DNA of 64,000 bases. Origin: Planctomycetota bacterium (GTDB lineage: Bacteria; Planctomycetota; UBA8742; UBA2392). The notes under the pieces were generated by a model, which did not search any database, was not told where the DNA came from, and saw only the letters and a list, made by a program, of their open reading frames with translations. The stretch is from positions 1 through 64,000 of the forward strand of contig JAGQRH010000002.1 in the NCBI GenBank assembly GCA_020425605.1, in the 5' to 3' direction. A program made the position numbers and the translations under genes. This document shows positions 27,877-36,227 of this stretch, in pieces. Numbering within the stretch: the first letter of the stretch is position 1; the number at the start of each line of letters is the position of its first letter.

Positions 27877-29395
27877 AATCTTCGTCCTGGGTGATGATCG
27901 CGACTACCCAGTCGAAGTCTCCGCCGATGATCTTGCTGTTGCAGTACTCGCAGATGCCCGCGCGAGAGATGCGGTCAAGCGGTGCACCGCAACTCGGGCA
28001 GTGCGCCGGATCGCCGGGCTTGCCGTGCTTTCGGTCTGAGCGGCGGATCAGTGTCCAATACTCGGTGAAATGACGCGCCTTGTCCTTGCTGCCTGAAAGC
28101 AGGTTCCCGGACTTGTCCAGCTGATACTCCTTCATGGAGGCATGGATGCGCACTGTGATCGCGTCAAACCAGGCATCATGCTCAATGCGAGCGACCTCGA
28201 CCCTTGTGATTGCCACGTCCTCAAGGACCTCACGTACGCCCTGTTCGCGGTAGCGGGCCATCCAGAAGCGGACTGTGTCGAACAGCGTATCCGTTACGTA
28301 CGGCCGCATCTCGCCTTCATCCTGGTCCGTCCATGCCTGTTGCAGTTGGCGGAAAATATGCGTGGCACGAGAATTGAACGCGACCCAGCTGAATGCCGGA
28401 TCACGCATGGCCAATGATCGTTTCTGCGCGGTCAGGTCGGGTGCATAGATCGTGGGATCGCCGGTGCCCACTTCCACGCCGCCCTTGTGCCCGACAGGCG
28501 GGCCGACGCGCTCCCGTCGCATGGTCTCAATGCGTCGCACCTGCCAGTCCATTTCCCCGCCACCGGTGACAGTTCCGCAACTGGGGCAGCGTCCGTCGAG
28601 TTGGGGCTCCTCCGGCGAGCCGCAATTCGGGCAGCCCAGCGCCAGGACTTTTTCGGGTGGTTGCGTGATTGCTGACTTCGGGCGCACAAACGTGAAGCGC
28701 TGCTCCATGAAACTTCGGATCGGCTCGGCCCCGGCCGGTGCCTCAACCACATTGGATCGGACGCTTACGACGACCTGCACGCTATCGGGCGTCAGGTTCA
28801 CTCGCTGGATTTCCAGCGCACCGACGATCACCTCGGTGACCTTCGTCTGCTGCTGTTTCAACTGCTGGCGGATCTGGCTTGACAGGTACGGTGCGACGGC
28901 AAACTCGGTGTCATTGCGCCGGCCAAGCCCGCCGCGAGACTCGTGGAACTTCACATAGACCAGTCGGGCAAAGTCCAGAAACAGCACGCGCGAGAAGTTC
29001 GGGTCGAACTGGGTGATCTGGTTGACGCCCTGTGACTGCCGACGTTGCGCCCGATGGCTGTGAAGGATGCGCCCCTGGTTGTCCAGCTGTGCGCGTTGTT
29101 TTTGCTTGTGCTTGCTAAACCATATGAATCCCGCAACCACGGCGACCAGAAGCAGGATGGCGCAAACTTTCCCAACGGGGCCGGCATTCCAGAGGACGAT
29201 AAACAAGCGAACCAGCAGGTACAGCAGCGCTCCGACGCCATCACCGCCGCCTCCGCCGCTGCCACCACCACCACCGCCACCACCGCCGCCGCCGTAGCCG
29301 CCACCGCCCCCGAAGCGTGCTTCCAGTTCAGATGCGAACACACCCCCGATCAGGGGAAACAGCAGCAGGAACCAGACTATCCAGCGACGTCGCAT
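27866..29395 (-). CDS. Tim44-like/zinc-ribbon membrane protein, copy 3
   Basis: The 509-aa paralogue has a signal peptide (residues 5-22), an almost pure glycine linker (about 28-54), and two hydrophobic segments (about 56-70 and 75-94). Module 1 begins at residue 131 (DPNFSRVLFLDFARLVYVKF) and ends with CPNCG-CPSCG and GGEMDWQV. Module 2 begins with DPAFSWVAFNSRATHIFRQL and ends with CPSCG-CEYC and GGDFDWVV. It is the most diverged of the three. Copies 1-3 and the TPM gene upstream share one strand, with gaps or overlaps of 11 nt or less, so a single transcript is expected. Tim44 itself is a mitochondrial import subunit; the bacterial role is unsettled. Confidence 0.8.
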   Translation of the reverse strand: MRRRWIVWFLLLFPLIGGVFASELEARFGGGGGYGGGGGGGGGGGSGGGGGDGVGALLYLLVRLFIVLWNAGPVGKVCAILLLVAVVAGFIWFSKHKQKQRAQLDNQGRILHSHRAQRRQSQGVNQITQFDPNFSRVLFLDFARLVYVKFHESRGGLGRRNDTEFAVAPYLSSQIRQQLKQQQTKVTEVIVGALEIQRVNLTPDSVQVVVSVRSNVVEAPAGAEPIRSFMEQRFTFVRPKSAITQPPEKVLALGCPNCGSPEEPQLDGRCPSCGTVTGGGEMDWQVRRIETMRRERVGPPVGHKGGVEVGTGDPTIYAPDLTAQKRSLAMRDPAFSWVAFNSRATHIFRQLQQAWTDQDEGEMRPYVTDTLFDTVRFWMARYREQGVREVLEDVAITRVEVARIEHDAWFDAITVRIHASMKEYQLDKSGNLLSGSKDKARHFTEYWTLIRRSDRKHGKPGDPAHCPSCGAPLDRISRAGICEYCNSKIIGGDFDWVVAIITQDEDYVG

Positions 29396-29401
29396 GAGCC
29401 C

Positions 29402-30058
29402 CTAAGGCAAACGGATCTGCGGTCGATCCGGCAACTCGTTCACATCGTCAGCTTCGATTGGAAAGCAGTCGCGGCAACATTCGCCGAGCTGTTTGATCGC
29501 GTCGCACAAGAGTTCGGTCGGGTCGCCGGACTGGGCGTTTGCGAGCTTTCCTTCGATCTCGCCAAGCTTGCCTTCGTGCAGCTTCTGCTGCACGCCGATG
29601 TCCGGCATCAGCCGCACTTCACCCTCCAGTACGCTGACATAGATCATCACGGCGTTTCGGTCCTTCGTCAGGCTGGCGTTTTCCTGGCTGAAGGTCGCGT
29701 GCGCGGCTGTGTCCACCGCTGAAGTCTGTACCCAGCGCGGGATCAAAAGACGGCGCAGCACACTGACTTTGTTGAACGTGTACGCCACGACGGCGCCAGT
29801 GGCGATGGACTCCAGCAGCAACCAAAGGGCGTCGGGTTCGCCGTACAGCCAGAAGTTCATTGAGTACAGAATGGCATAGGCCAGCAGCGCTCCCAGCGCG
29901 CCGGCCTTGATGATGCGGCCCTCGTAGCGGCTGGAGGCAGGCGCGAGAACAACGATGTACTCGCAGCTTGTCTGCTTTTCGGCTTCGGCAACGGCCGCCT
30001 CAATGCGGTCGAGCGAGGCCTCGGTCAGCAGTGCACGATTTCGCAGGCCCTGTGCGAT
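29402..30058 (-). CDS. TPM-domain membrane protein with no canonical start codon
   Basis: Translation in this frame stays open from 29402 back to 30061, and the part upstream of the first ATG (29860) is clearly coding. It gives LDRIEAAVAEAEKQTSCEYI, then VVLAPASSRYEGR and membrane spans, which is the start of a TPM (TLP18.3/Psb32/MOLO-1) domain. The later VMIYVSVLEGEVRLMPDIGV is its central motif. Starting at 29860 would delete half the domain. No ATG, GTG or TTG lies upstream in frame; an ATC at 30058 follows a GGGGGTGAG motif, and CTG or ATT codons are alternatives. About 218 aa result. It leads the Tim44-like run, 6 nt before copy 3. The exact start is a guess. Confidence 0.6.
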   Translation of the reverse strand: MAQGLRNRALLTEASLDRIEAAVAEAEKQTSCEYIVVLAPASSRYEGRIIKAGALGALLAYAILYSMNFWLYGEPDALWLLLESIATGAVVAYTFNKVSVLRRLLIPRWVQTSAVDTAAHATFSQENASLTKDRNAVMIYVSVLEGEVRLMPDIGVQQKLHEGKLGEIEGKLANAQSGDPTELLCDAIKQLGECCRDCFPIEADDVNELPDRPQIRLP

Positions 30059-30226
30059 GACTCACCCCCGGTCCAAAGATAGGAATTAGTGCCGCGGGCG
30101 AATCTACAAAAGGCCCCGTCGTGTGTAATGCGCCCGGGGCGCGAAAAACTCCCGCTTGCCGGTCGCCTGAGGATTGAAATCGTCGCGCCTTAGCCCATAT
30201 TCCGCCCTTCGAGCAGCAGGACGAGA

Positions 30227-30955
30227 ATGGCACGCAGCGAACCCACTCCATTTGATTTCAAACCCGGACGGATTCTGGCCGGCAAGTATGTGGTCGCGGA
30301 GTTCCTGGGTGGCGGCTGGGAGGGTGAGGCCTACCTGGTGCACGAGCGCACTACAGGTTTCCCGCGCGTTGCGAAGTTCTACTACCCGGAACGAAACGAA
30401 AAGGGCAAGTCGCTGAAAGAGTACGTGAAGCGGCTTGAGAAGCTGTCTGAGCTCGGTGGCGTGATTCGCTACATGCACAGCGACACCATTCGGTGGGCAG
30501 GCCAGAAGCTGGACTTCATGGTCAGCACGCGCGCACCCGGCAAGCAGCTGAGCTACTACATCAAGAAGCGCGGTACGTTGAAGCCGCTTGAGGCATTGTT
30601 GATCGTCGAGCAGATCGCAGCGGGTCTCGAAGCCATACACGCACAGGGGCTGTACCACGGCGATGTTCATGAGGACAACGTGATGGTGCGGCGGAACGGC
30701 ATCCACCACGAAGTTCAGTTTCTCGACTTCATCAACCTGGGGCCAACGACGCGCGAGCGCAAGCGCGACGACGTCTATGACATGCTGATGCTTCTGCGGG
30801 ACATGACTGGTGGAAAGCGCCGATACGCCAAGCAGCCGGCGCTGATCAAGCACCTCGTCAAGGGCGGTCGTCGCGACCTTGTCTACAAGGAATTCCCTAC
30901 GGCGCATCTTGTACGGAAGTTTCTGACTTCCCGCGATGCGCCAGACTTCATCTAG
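30227..30955 (+). CDS. atypical small protein-kinase-like protein
   Basis: The 242-aa product is a minimal kinase fold: glycine loop LGGGWEGEAYLV, Lys50 in VAKFYY, and HGDVHEDN (His144 to Asn151) in place of HRDxKxxN. The DFG motif has become DFI (167-169). The activation loop and APE motif are almost absent, and the C-lobe is short. The HGD form occurs in lipopolysaccharide-kinase and aminoglycoside-phosphotransferase relatives and in pseudokinases. Asp146 and Asp167 remain, so activity is possible. There are no membrane spans. AGGA lies 6 nt before the ATG. It is divergent from the TPM-Tim44 run and ends in a strong terminator. Confidence 0.8.
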   Translation: MARSEPTPFDFKPGRILAGKYVVAEFLGGGWEGEAYLVHERTTGFPRVAKFYYPERNEKGKSLKEYVKRLEKLSELGGVIRYMHSDTIRWAGQKLDFMVSTRAPGKQLSYYIKKRGTLKPLEALLIVEQIAAGLEAIHAQGLYHGDVHEDNVMVRRNGIHHEVQFLDFINLGPTTRERKRDDVYDMLMLLRDMTGGKRRYAKQPALIKHLVKGGRRDLVYKEFPTAHLVRKFLTSRDAPDFI

Positions 30956-30984
30956 GCGGGCCAACTAGGCATCAATCCAGAAAT

Positions 30985-31018
30985 GCACAAGCCCCGCTCT
31001 CATCAGCGGGGCTTGTGC
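30985..31018. terminator. bidirectional hairpin between converging kinase genes
   Basis: GCACAAGCCCCGCT (30985-30998) and AGCGGGGCTTGTGC (31005-31018) form a perfect 14-bp stem with a 6-nt loop, 30 nt after one stop codon and 24 nt before the other. There is no T run, but its position and strength suit a shared gene end. Confidence 0.7.
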
Positions 31019-31041
31019 GATAAATCGAGTGACTGTCTCTG

Positions 31042-33378
31042 CTAGTCCCCGCGGGTTAGTCCCGGCTCGTCTTCCGGAGCAGGGCCGACGGCGGGCTTTT
31101 CACCAAACGGGACTGCTGCGCGGTATTCGCGCCCGGGGTAGATCGCGCGTACGTTGATGTGGTCTGTGCCGTCTTCGTGCTCGATGGTGAACACGACAAT
31201 GAATGCGGGAACGTCACCGGCATCCGCAAAGCGTGCCGCAAGTTCGCGGTGGAGCGCAAGTTTGTCTGAAATCGAGGCGACCGTGCTGCGGATCTTCTCG
31301 TTGTCCGAAGTGGTATACGTCGTCAACGGCAGCTGTTGCCGCGCAGCTTCCAGCTCAAATTCCAGCTCGATCCCACTGGCCATTGCCGCATCGGCCGCGT
31401 CCGGGTCCACGCTCAGGAACGCGATCTTGCGCTGGCCGAACACCGCGCCCGGCTTATTCATGTCGTGGCGTCGCAAGTCGGCCAGGATCGAGGTCTCCCA
31501 CTCGCGAGAGATGTCGTCGACGCCCTTTACCAAAGTCGGCACCAAGTCGACTCGTGAGATCGGGTCGCGGTACTTTACGCTGTCAGTGTGAACGCCGCGA
31601 TTCAGTGCGTAGTCGATATCGTCAAAGACGGGACGGAGTGTAACGGCCTCGCCGGGAAGGCGTGCAGCCAGGGCTTCGTCGGGGGCAGGCTTGGCGTTTG
31701 ATTGCTTCGCCTTCTGTACCCACGCTCCCATGGTCCCCACCGTTGCCAGACCAATCGCCGCCAGGCCACCAACGAGGAAAAGTATCAGCGCTACGCGCCC
31801 GAAGGTCAGGCCCTTCTTGGCCGGAGCATAGGCCGGGGCGCTGTACCACGCGCCGTACCCGCCGGGCGATGCCGCAAGGCGTTCGCGATACTCAGTGTTC
31901 GCAACCGGTGCCTGTGGCTGGAGGTGTGCCGGTACGGGCATGCCCTTGAAGCTGGGCAAATCCGCGGGCTTGACGGAATCAAGCTGGCCCTGTGCCGCGG
32001 CCCAGGACAGGTAGTCAACATCGGTCAACATGGCACGAGCGTCGCTGTAACGCTGGTGCATGCCGGTCATGGCCCGATTCACGACCCACTGGGTCGCCAT
32101 CGGCACTTCTCTTGGAAGCCTTGAGAGCGCGCCGCTGGTCGGGAACTCGCCGCTGAGGGCGAAGAACAGCACGGCGCCGATGCTGTAGACGTCGAATTTG
32201 GCGGCATCTACTTCACGGACTTCACGGCCCTCAAGGGCGAGCTTCACCATCTCCGGATCGCGGAAGTACTCGGTGCCGTGGGTGGTGAGCTGCGACATGC
32301 TGGAGAGCGGGGTCATCAGCCCGATGTCCACCAGATAGATGCGCTCACCGTTAATGATCAGATTGTCCGGCTTGATGTCCTTGTGGAAGACGCCCGCCTC
32401 GTGGTACTGCGCAATGATCTGCAACAGCTGGTGCACATAGCCGAGGCTGATGCGGTAATGCCCGGCCAACCCGTCGTTCTCGCGCGCCTGCTTGATGTTG
32501 CGCAGCACTCCGCCAGTGAGTGTTTCGCCGTGGTAGTACGGCATCACGTACCAGAACGCCGCATCGCCAAGCTTGCTCTCGATGATCAGGCCCATCTTCT
32601 GCGCAAGCTGCGCGGCCTGGCTTTCGCGGATCACGCTTTCCAGGTTTCCGCCCGCGCGCAGGTTGAAGTACTTGAGCACGTACAGCTGTCCGTTTTCGGA
32701 TTCTTCAGTCTTGCGCACGATGTAGAGCCGCGCGCTGCTGCCGCCCGGCGGCAACTCGTCCACGACGACGTATTGCTCGGGGAACTCGGCCGGCGCTTCG
32801 CTTGCGTCGTATGCAGCCGTTGCAACATATCGGCGCCAGTCGACGTTCGCCTTGTCGATGCGCTTCTCGAGGCTGTTGAACAGTCCGCCCAGGCCAAACG
32901 TCTTGCTCCAGGCGCGCCCCACGCCCAGCAGCGCTTTGCCTGCGTCTCGCCAGTCCTTGGCGGCCTCTACGCCAAAGGCGCGGCGTTGGCCGCGCAGGCG
33001 CAACATCCCGGGAGAGTTCTTGTGCAGGTACATGCTGCCCGTCCACTCTCGGCACAGGCGACCAAACCAGAACGTGCTGCTGATGCAGGCCTCAATGCTG
33101 TGCCGCAGAAAATTCACGGCGTCGCCCAGCGACCAGATTGCGGCGATGACCAGGAACACCGGCCAAAGGAAGAACACAGCGATGATGAAGTGAATGATGT
33201 TGCCCAGCGTCAGCGGCGGTTTTTCACCGGGGTGGCCGAACTGCGAAGCGTTCTTTCGTTCGCGGCGCTTACGCCAGTGACTGGCCAGCCTTTCGGTCTT
33301 CTTCTGGATATTCTCCAGATGCTCAGTGAACTGAGCCTCACAACTGTCCATGTCCGCAACTGAGGTCTTGTTCCGCAT
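31042..33378 (-). CDS. large transmembrane Ser/Thr kinase with DIG motif
   Basis: AGGGG lies 9 nt before the ATG at 33378 (ATG 33384 and GTG 33408 are alternatives), giving 778 aa. A basic N-terminus and hydrophobic stretch (about 57-88) precede a region of unknown fold (to about 190). The kinase domain (about 195-470) has LYVLKYF, HKDIKPDN with Asp334, and VDIGLM where DFG is expected; the glycine loop is weak. A span (about 525-550, VALILFLVGGLAAIGLATVG) separates it from a C-terminal domain of about 220 residues that I do not recognise, predicted outside the membrane. It is divergent from the FHA gene (180 nt), a plausible partner. Confidence 0.85.
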   Translation of the reverse strand: MRNKTSVADMDSCEAQFTEHLENIQKKTERLASHWRKRRERKNASQFGHPGEKPPLTLGNIIHFIIAVFFLWPVFLVIAAIWSLGDAVNFLRHSIEACISSTFWFGRLCREWTGSMYLHKNSPGMLRLRGQRRAFGVEAAKDWRDAGKALLGVGRAWSKTFGLGGLFNSLEKRIDKANVDWRRYVATAAYDASEAPAEFPEQYVVVDELPPGGSSARLYIVRKTEESENGQLYVLKYFNLRAGGNLESVIRESQAAQLAQKMGLIIESKLGDAAFWYVMPYYHGETLTGGVLRNIKQARENDGLAGHYRISLGYVHQLLQIIAQYHEAGVFHKDIKPDNLIINGERIYLVDIGLMTPLSSMSQLTTHGTEYFRDPEMVKLALEGREVREVDAAKFDVYSIGAVLFFALSGEFPTSGALSRLPREVPMATQWVVNRAMTGMHQRYSDARAMLTDVDYLSWAAAQGQLDSVKPADLPSFKGMPVPAHLQPQAPVANTEYRERLAASPGGYGAWYSAPAYAPAKKGLTFGRVALILFLVGGLAAIGLATVGTMGAWVQKAKQSNAKPAPDEALAARLPGEAVTLRPVFDDIDYALNRGVHTDSVKYRDPISRVDLVPTLVKGVDDISREWETSILADLRRHDMNKPGAVFGQRKIAFLSVDPDAADAAMASGIELEFELEAARQQLPLTTYTTSDNEKIRSTVASISDKLALHRELAARFADAGDVPAFIVVFTIEHEDGTDHINVRAIYPGREYRAAVPFGEKPAVGPAPEDEPGLTRGD

Positions 33379-33557
33379 CGGCATTGGCCCCTGACAAATA
33401 CGAACCACCCGTGAACAACCGGCTGACCGTTATTGGGGACCGCCCTCCGTTTCTTTCAGCCCTCTATTGAACGATAATTGGGCGATTTGGCGAGTTCTGA
33501 TGCCCGTATTCGACCGGCGACGCTCGCGCGCCCTGAGTGCCGTGGTAGGCTCTGTGC

Positions 33558-35402
33558 ATGAAAATCGAAATCAAAGTCGGCAGCACGAGTCGCTCGTACA
33601 CAACGCGAAGCGGGGCGGCCTACATTACTGTCGGTTCACGGCCTGGCAGTGACATCGTGATCGATGACCCGGGTGTCAGCCCCATCCACCTGAAATTCGA
33701 GCACTTCGTGGATCGCTGGTCGTTTACCGACCAGATGTCCGACACCGGGACCAAACACAACGGCGAGACCAAGTATTCTGCAGAACTGGCCGAAGGTGAC
33801 CGGGTCGAGATTGGTGGTGCGGTGCTGCGCATTGTTGATCTGCTCACGGAGCTTGATGTCGCAGCCAAGCCTTCGCGCACGACGGATCGATCATGGCAGG
33901 ACGAGGTCAAGCCAGGCTCGGCAAACCCGACGTCGACCTACAAGCGCAAGGTCGACAACTCCTATTCATCGAAGGAAGAAAGCGGCTATTCGACCGGCAA
34001 GGACGCAGAGTACGCCGTGTCAAACGACGACGCCGACAGCTACCACCGCGGGACGGACCATGCCCGGCAGCCAAAGCCGGCGCCGAATCGTGCCCAGAGA
34101 AGCACCGTCCCAAAGCAGCCGAACAAGGCCGGTCCGGTTATCGTTGCGATGGTAGTGCTGGTGTTCGTCGGCGCGGGCGTTGCGTTCGCGCTGCTGGATT
34201 CAGGCGGATCCGCCGATGACAACCCGGCCCCGGACTCCCCGCCTGCGAAAACGTCCGAGACAACTGAGTCAGCAGATGTCCGCATGCCCGCCGACATTGA
34301 GAAGCGCATTAAGGGCCAGCTCGACCAGCTCGTTTCAAAGGCCGACGAGTCAAGCCCGACCGAAAAGCTGGCGGAGTACGGAAAGCTCAAGCAGGAGGCC
34401 GACGTCTACAAGAGCCACGGCCTGCAATATTCGTTTGAGCGAGCCCATACGGTGATCCGGCTCGAGCTCTTCCGGGAGATGCAGGAGCGCTATAGCCAGG
34501 ACAACGGCGACATATATGACCTCGAGAAGGCCAGCAAGTTCGATGAGGCGCTGGACCGCATCTATGCGCTAAAGGACTACCTCGACCAGACTGACCTGCA
34601 CCGTGAGCTCGCCAAGAGCAGCGAGATGGACAAGTACGTCACCCGCGAGTTGCCGCAACTTGAGGAAGGCAACGAGTGGTACATAGGCGAGTGCTTCGCG
34701 CGTATCGACGAGGCGATGCAGCGCAATGACTTCGAGGCTGCTGAGGGCGTACTGACCGAGTTGCGCGACCAGGCTCGACTGAGCGAAGAGCTGCGCGGCG
34801 ATGTTGCGTGGGAGATCACTGCCGTGGCGTCGAGTCGAGCAGCCCAAGCAAAGGGCGACCTGCCGGCGCGTCGTGACCCGTTCGATCGCCGCAAGGACAA
34901 GCTTCCGCGCGCGCCCGAAAGCAAGCTGCTTCCGAAAAGCGATAGCTCAAGCTACGCGGAAATGAACCAGCTGAAGACACGCCTGGAGAAGGCATGGAAG
35001 GCCGGCGAAATCGATTCCGTGGAATGCACGTTCTACGGCCGGCCGGCGACACTGATGCCAAAAGAAAAAGACTGGCGCATGATGCTCACGGTCGAGCACG
35101 AGTGCGCCAACGGTGCCAGTGTTCTTTACACCGTCCGATATGCGCAGCACCTGCTTCCGCCCGAGACGATGATTTCGCTGTATGAGGCCATCCATCCCAC
35201 GCGCGATGAGTTGCTGGCAATGCTGCTTAGCTGCTTCAACGAAGGTTTGATCGAAGACTCCAAACGCATCGCCTGCAAGCTCTGGCACGCAGACGAGTCC
35301 GTGAAGGCGGACCTCGATCAACTTCTCGCCGCCAAGTTCGGCATTGAGGTGCCGGAAGGCGGCTTCGTCGAGAGAGATGGCAAGCTGGTAGCGCCAGACT
35401 AG
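33558..35402 (+). CDS. FHA-domain transmembrane protein
   Basis: The 614-aa product has an N-terminal FHA domain (residues 1-98) with VGSRPGSDIVIDDPGVSPIH and the later TGTKHNGETK. It thus has the Gly-Ser-Arg and Ser-x-x-His pattern of phosphothreonine binding. A Lys/Ser/Asp-rich linker (100-188) leads to one span (about 192-214, IVAMVVLVFVGAGVAFALL). The remaining 400 residues are charged and helical, with tetratricopeptide-like spacing but no clear repeat, and are predicted outside the membrane. It probably reads phosphorylation by the neighbouring kinases. Its last four bases (CTAG) are shared with the stop of the converging sigma gene. Confidence 0.88.
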   Translation: MKIEIKVGSTSRSYTTRSGAAYITVGSRPGSDIVIDDPGVSPIHLKFEHFVDRWSFTDQMSDTGTKHNGETKYSAELAEGDRVEIGGAVLRIVDLLTELDVAAKPSRTTDRSWQDEVKPGSANPTSTYKRKVDNSYSSKEESGYSTGKDAEYAVSNDDADSYHRGTDHARQPKPAPNRAQRSTVPKQPNKAGPVIVAMVVLVFVGAGVAFALLDSGGSADDNPAPDSPPAKTSETTESADVRMPADIEKRIKGQLDQLVSKADESSPTEKLAEYGKLKQEADVYKSHGLQYSFERAHTVIRLELFREMQERYSQDNGDIYDLEKASKFDEALDRIYALKDYLDQTDLHRELAKSSEMDKYVTRELPQLEEGNEWYIGECFARIDEAMQRNDFEAAEGVLTELRDQARLSEELRGDVAWEITAVASSRAAQAKGDLPARRDPFDRRKDKLPRAPESKLLPKSDSSSYAEMNQLKTRLEKAWKAGEIDSVECTFYGRPATLMPKEKDWRMMLTVEHECANGASVLYTVRYAQHLLPPETMISLYEAIHPTRDELLAMLLSCFNEGLIEDSKRIACKLWHADESVKADLDQLLAAKFGIEVPEGGFVERDGKLVAPD

Positions 35403-36151
35403 CGCACGGTAGCCGCGGTCTTTTGCAGCTTGCCGTAGTCGCGGCGGGTCTGCTCATCTTTCAGGTAGATGTCGGACAGCGCGTCGTCGAAGGCGTCGTC
35501 GTCCGCGTTGGTCAGGCCGCTGCCGTCGAACTGCTGCTTTTCGTCGTCCGTCCAGGAATAGCCCATCACGGCGATCTTCACAGCCTCACGGATCTGGTTG
35601 CGAACGCGCTTCAAATAGCGGCTGACGCTGGCCTCTGACACGCCCATTTTGTCCGCGATTTCCTTGCCCTGGATGCCTTCGGTCAGGCGCTGGCGATAGC
35701 ACTCGAACTCGGTGAAGTCGGCCTGCTTTTCGACTTCCTTCAGCGCGCGGTAGACCTTGGCCCTGAACACGGCCATTTCGAATTCTTCGTCGGGTGGAGT
35801 GCTGCTGGCGACTTCGAAGATGGTGTCGTCGAGGCTCATCGGCTTGCTGCCGCCGCCGCGTTTCTGGGCGTTGCGCGATGTCAGCTCGGAGTACACGACG
35901 TGCTTCGCAATTGCGTAGAGCCAGGTGCTGAACTTCACGCCGCGGTTGGGGTCGAACTTGCCGATCTCCTGGTACACGCGCGCGAGCGTTTCCTGGCTGA
36001 CATCCTTGATGGTCTCCTGCCCGAAGTACCGCGATGCGATGCTGCCGATCAGCCGCTCGATGCTGGGCCCGAACACTTCCCACATCTCATACCAGGCCGA
36101 CGCGTCGGCCTTCTTCAGGCGTCCCAGCAAGTCCGTGTTAATCGAAATCAA
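35399..36151 (-). CDS. sigma-70 family (ECF-like) RNA polymerase sigma factor
   Basis: I start at a TTG (36151) because GGGGGAG lies 5 nt upstream; the frame beyond is Cys/Arg-rich and unlike any sigma. The 250-aa product has region 2 (YFGQETIKDVSQETLARVYQ, then NRGVKFSTWLYAIAKHVVYS) at about residues 35-100. Region 4 (FECYRQRLTEGIQGKEIADK, then SEASVSRYLKRVRNQIRE) lies at about 150-205. A C-terminal extension of about 45 acidic residues is unusual for ECF sigmas and may be a regulatory or anti-sigma contact. No anti-sigma gene is adjacent; the FHA and kinase genes next to it suggest control by phosphorylation. Confidence 0.82.
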   Translation of the reverse strand: MISINTDLLGRLKKADASAWYEMWEVFGPSIERLIGSIASRYFGQETIKDVSQETLARVYQEIGKFDPNRGVKFSTWLYAIAKHVVYSELTSRNAQKRGGGSKPMSLDDTIFEVASSTPPDEEFEMAVFRAKVYRALKEVEKQADFTEFECYRQRLTEGIQGKEIADKMGVSEASVSRYLKRVRNQIREAVKIAVMGYSWTDDEKQQFDGSGLTNADDDAFDDALSDIYLKDEQTRRDYGKLQKTAATVR

Positions 36152-36227
36152 GGCAGCTCCCCCGAGTCGGCAACGTCGACAGGTTATTGAGTCTATCGTG
36201 CTGCCGATTTCAGGATAGCTGCAACGG

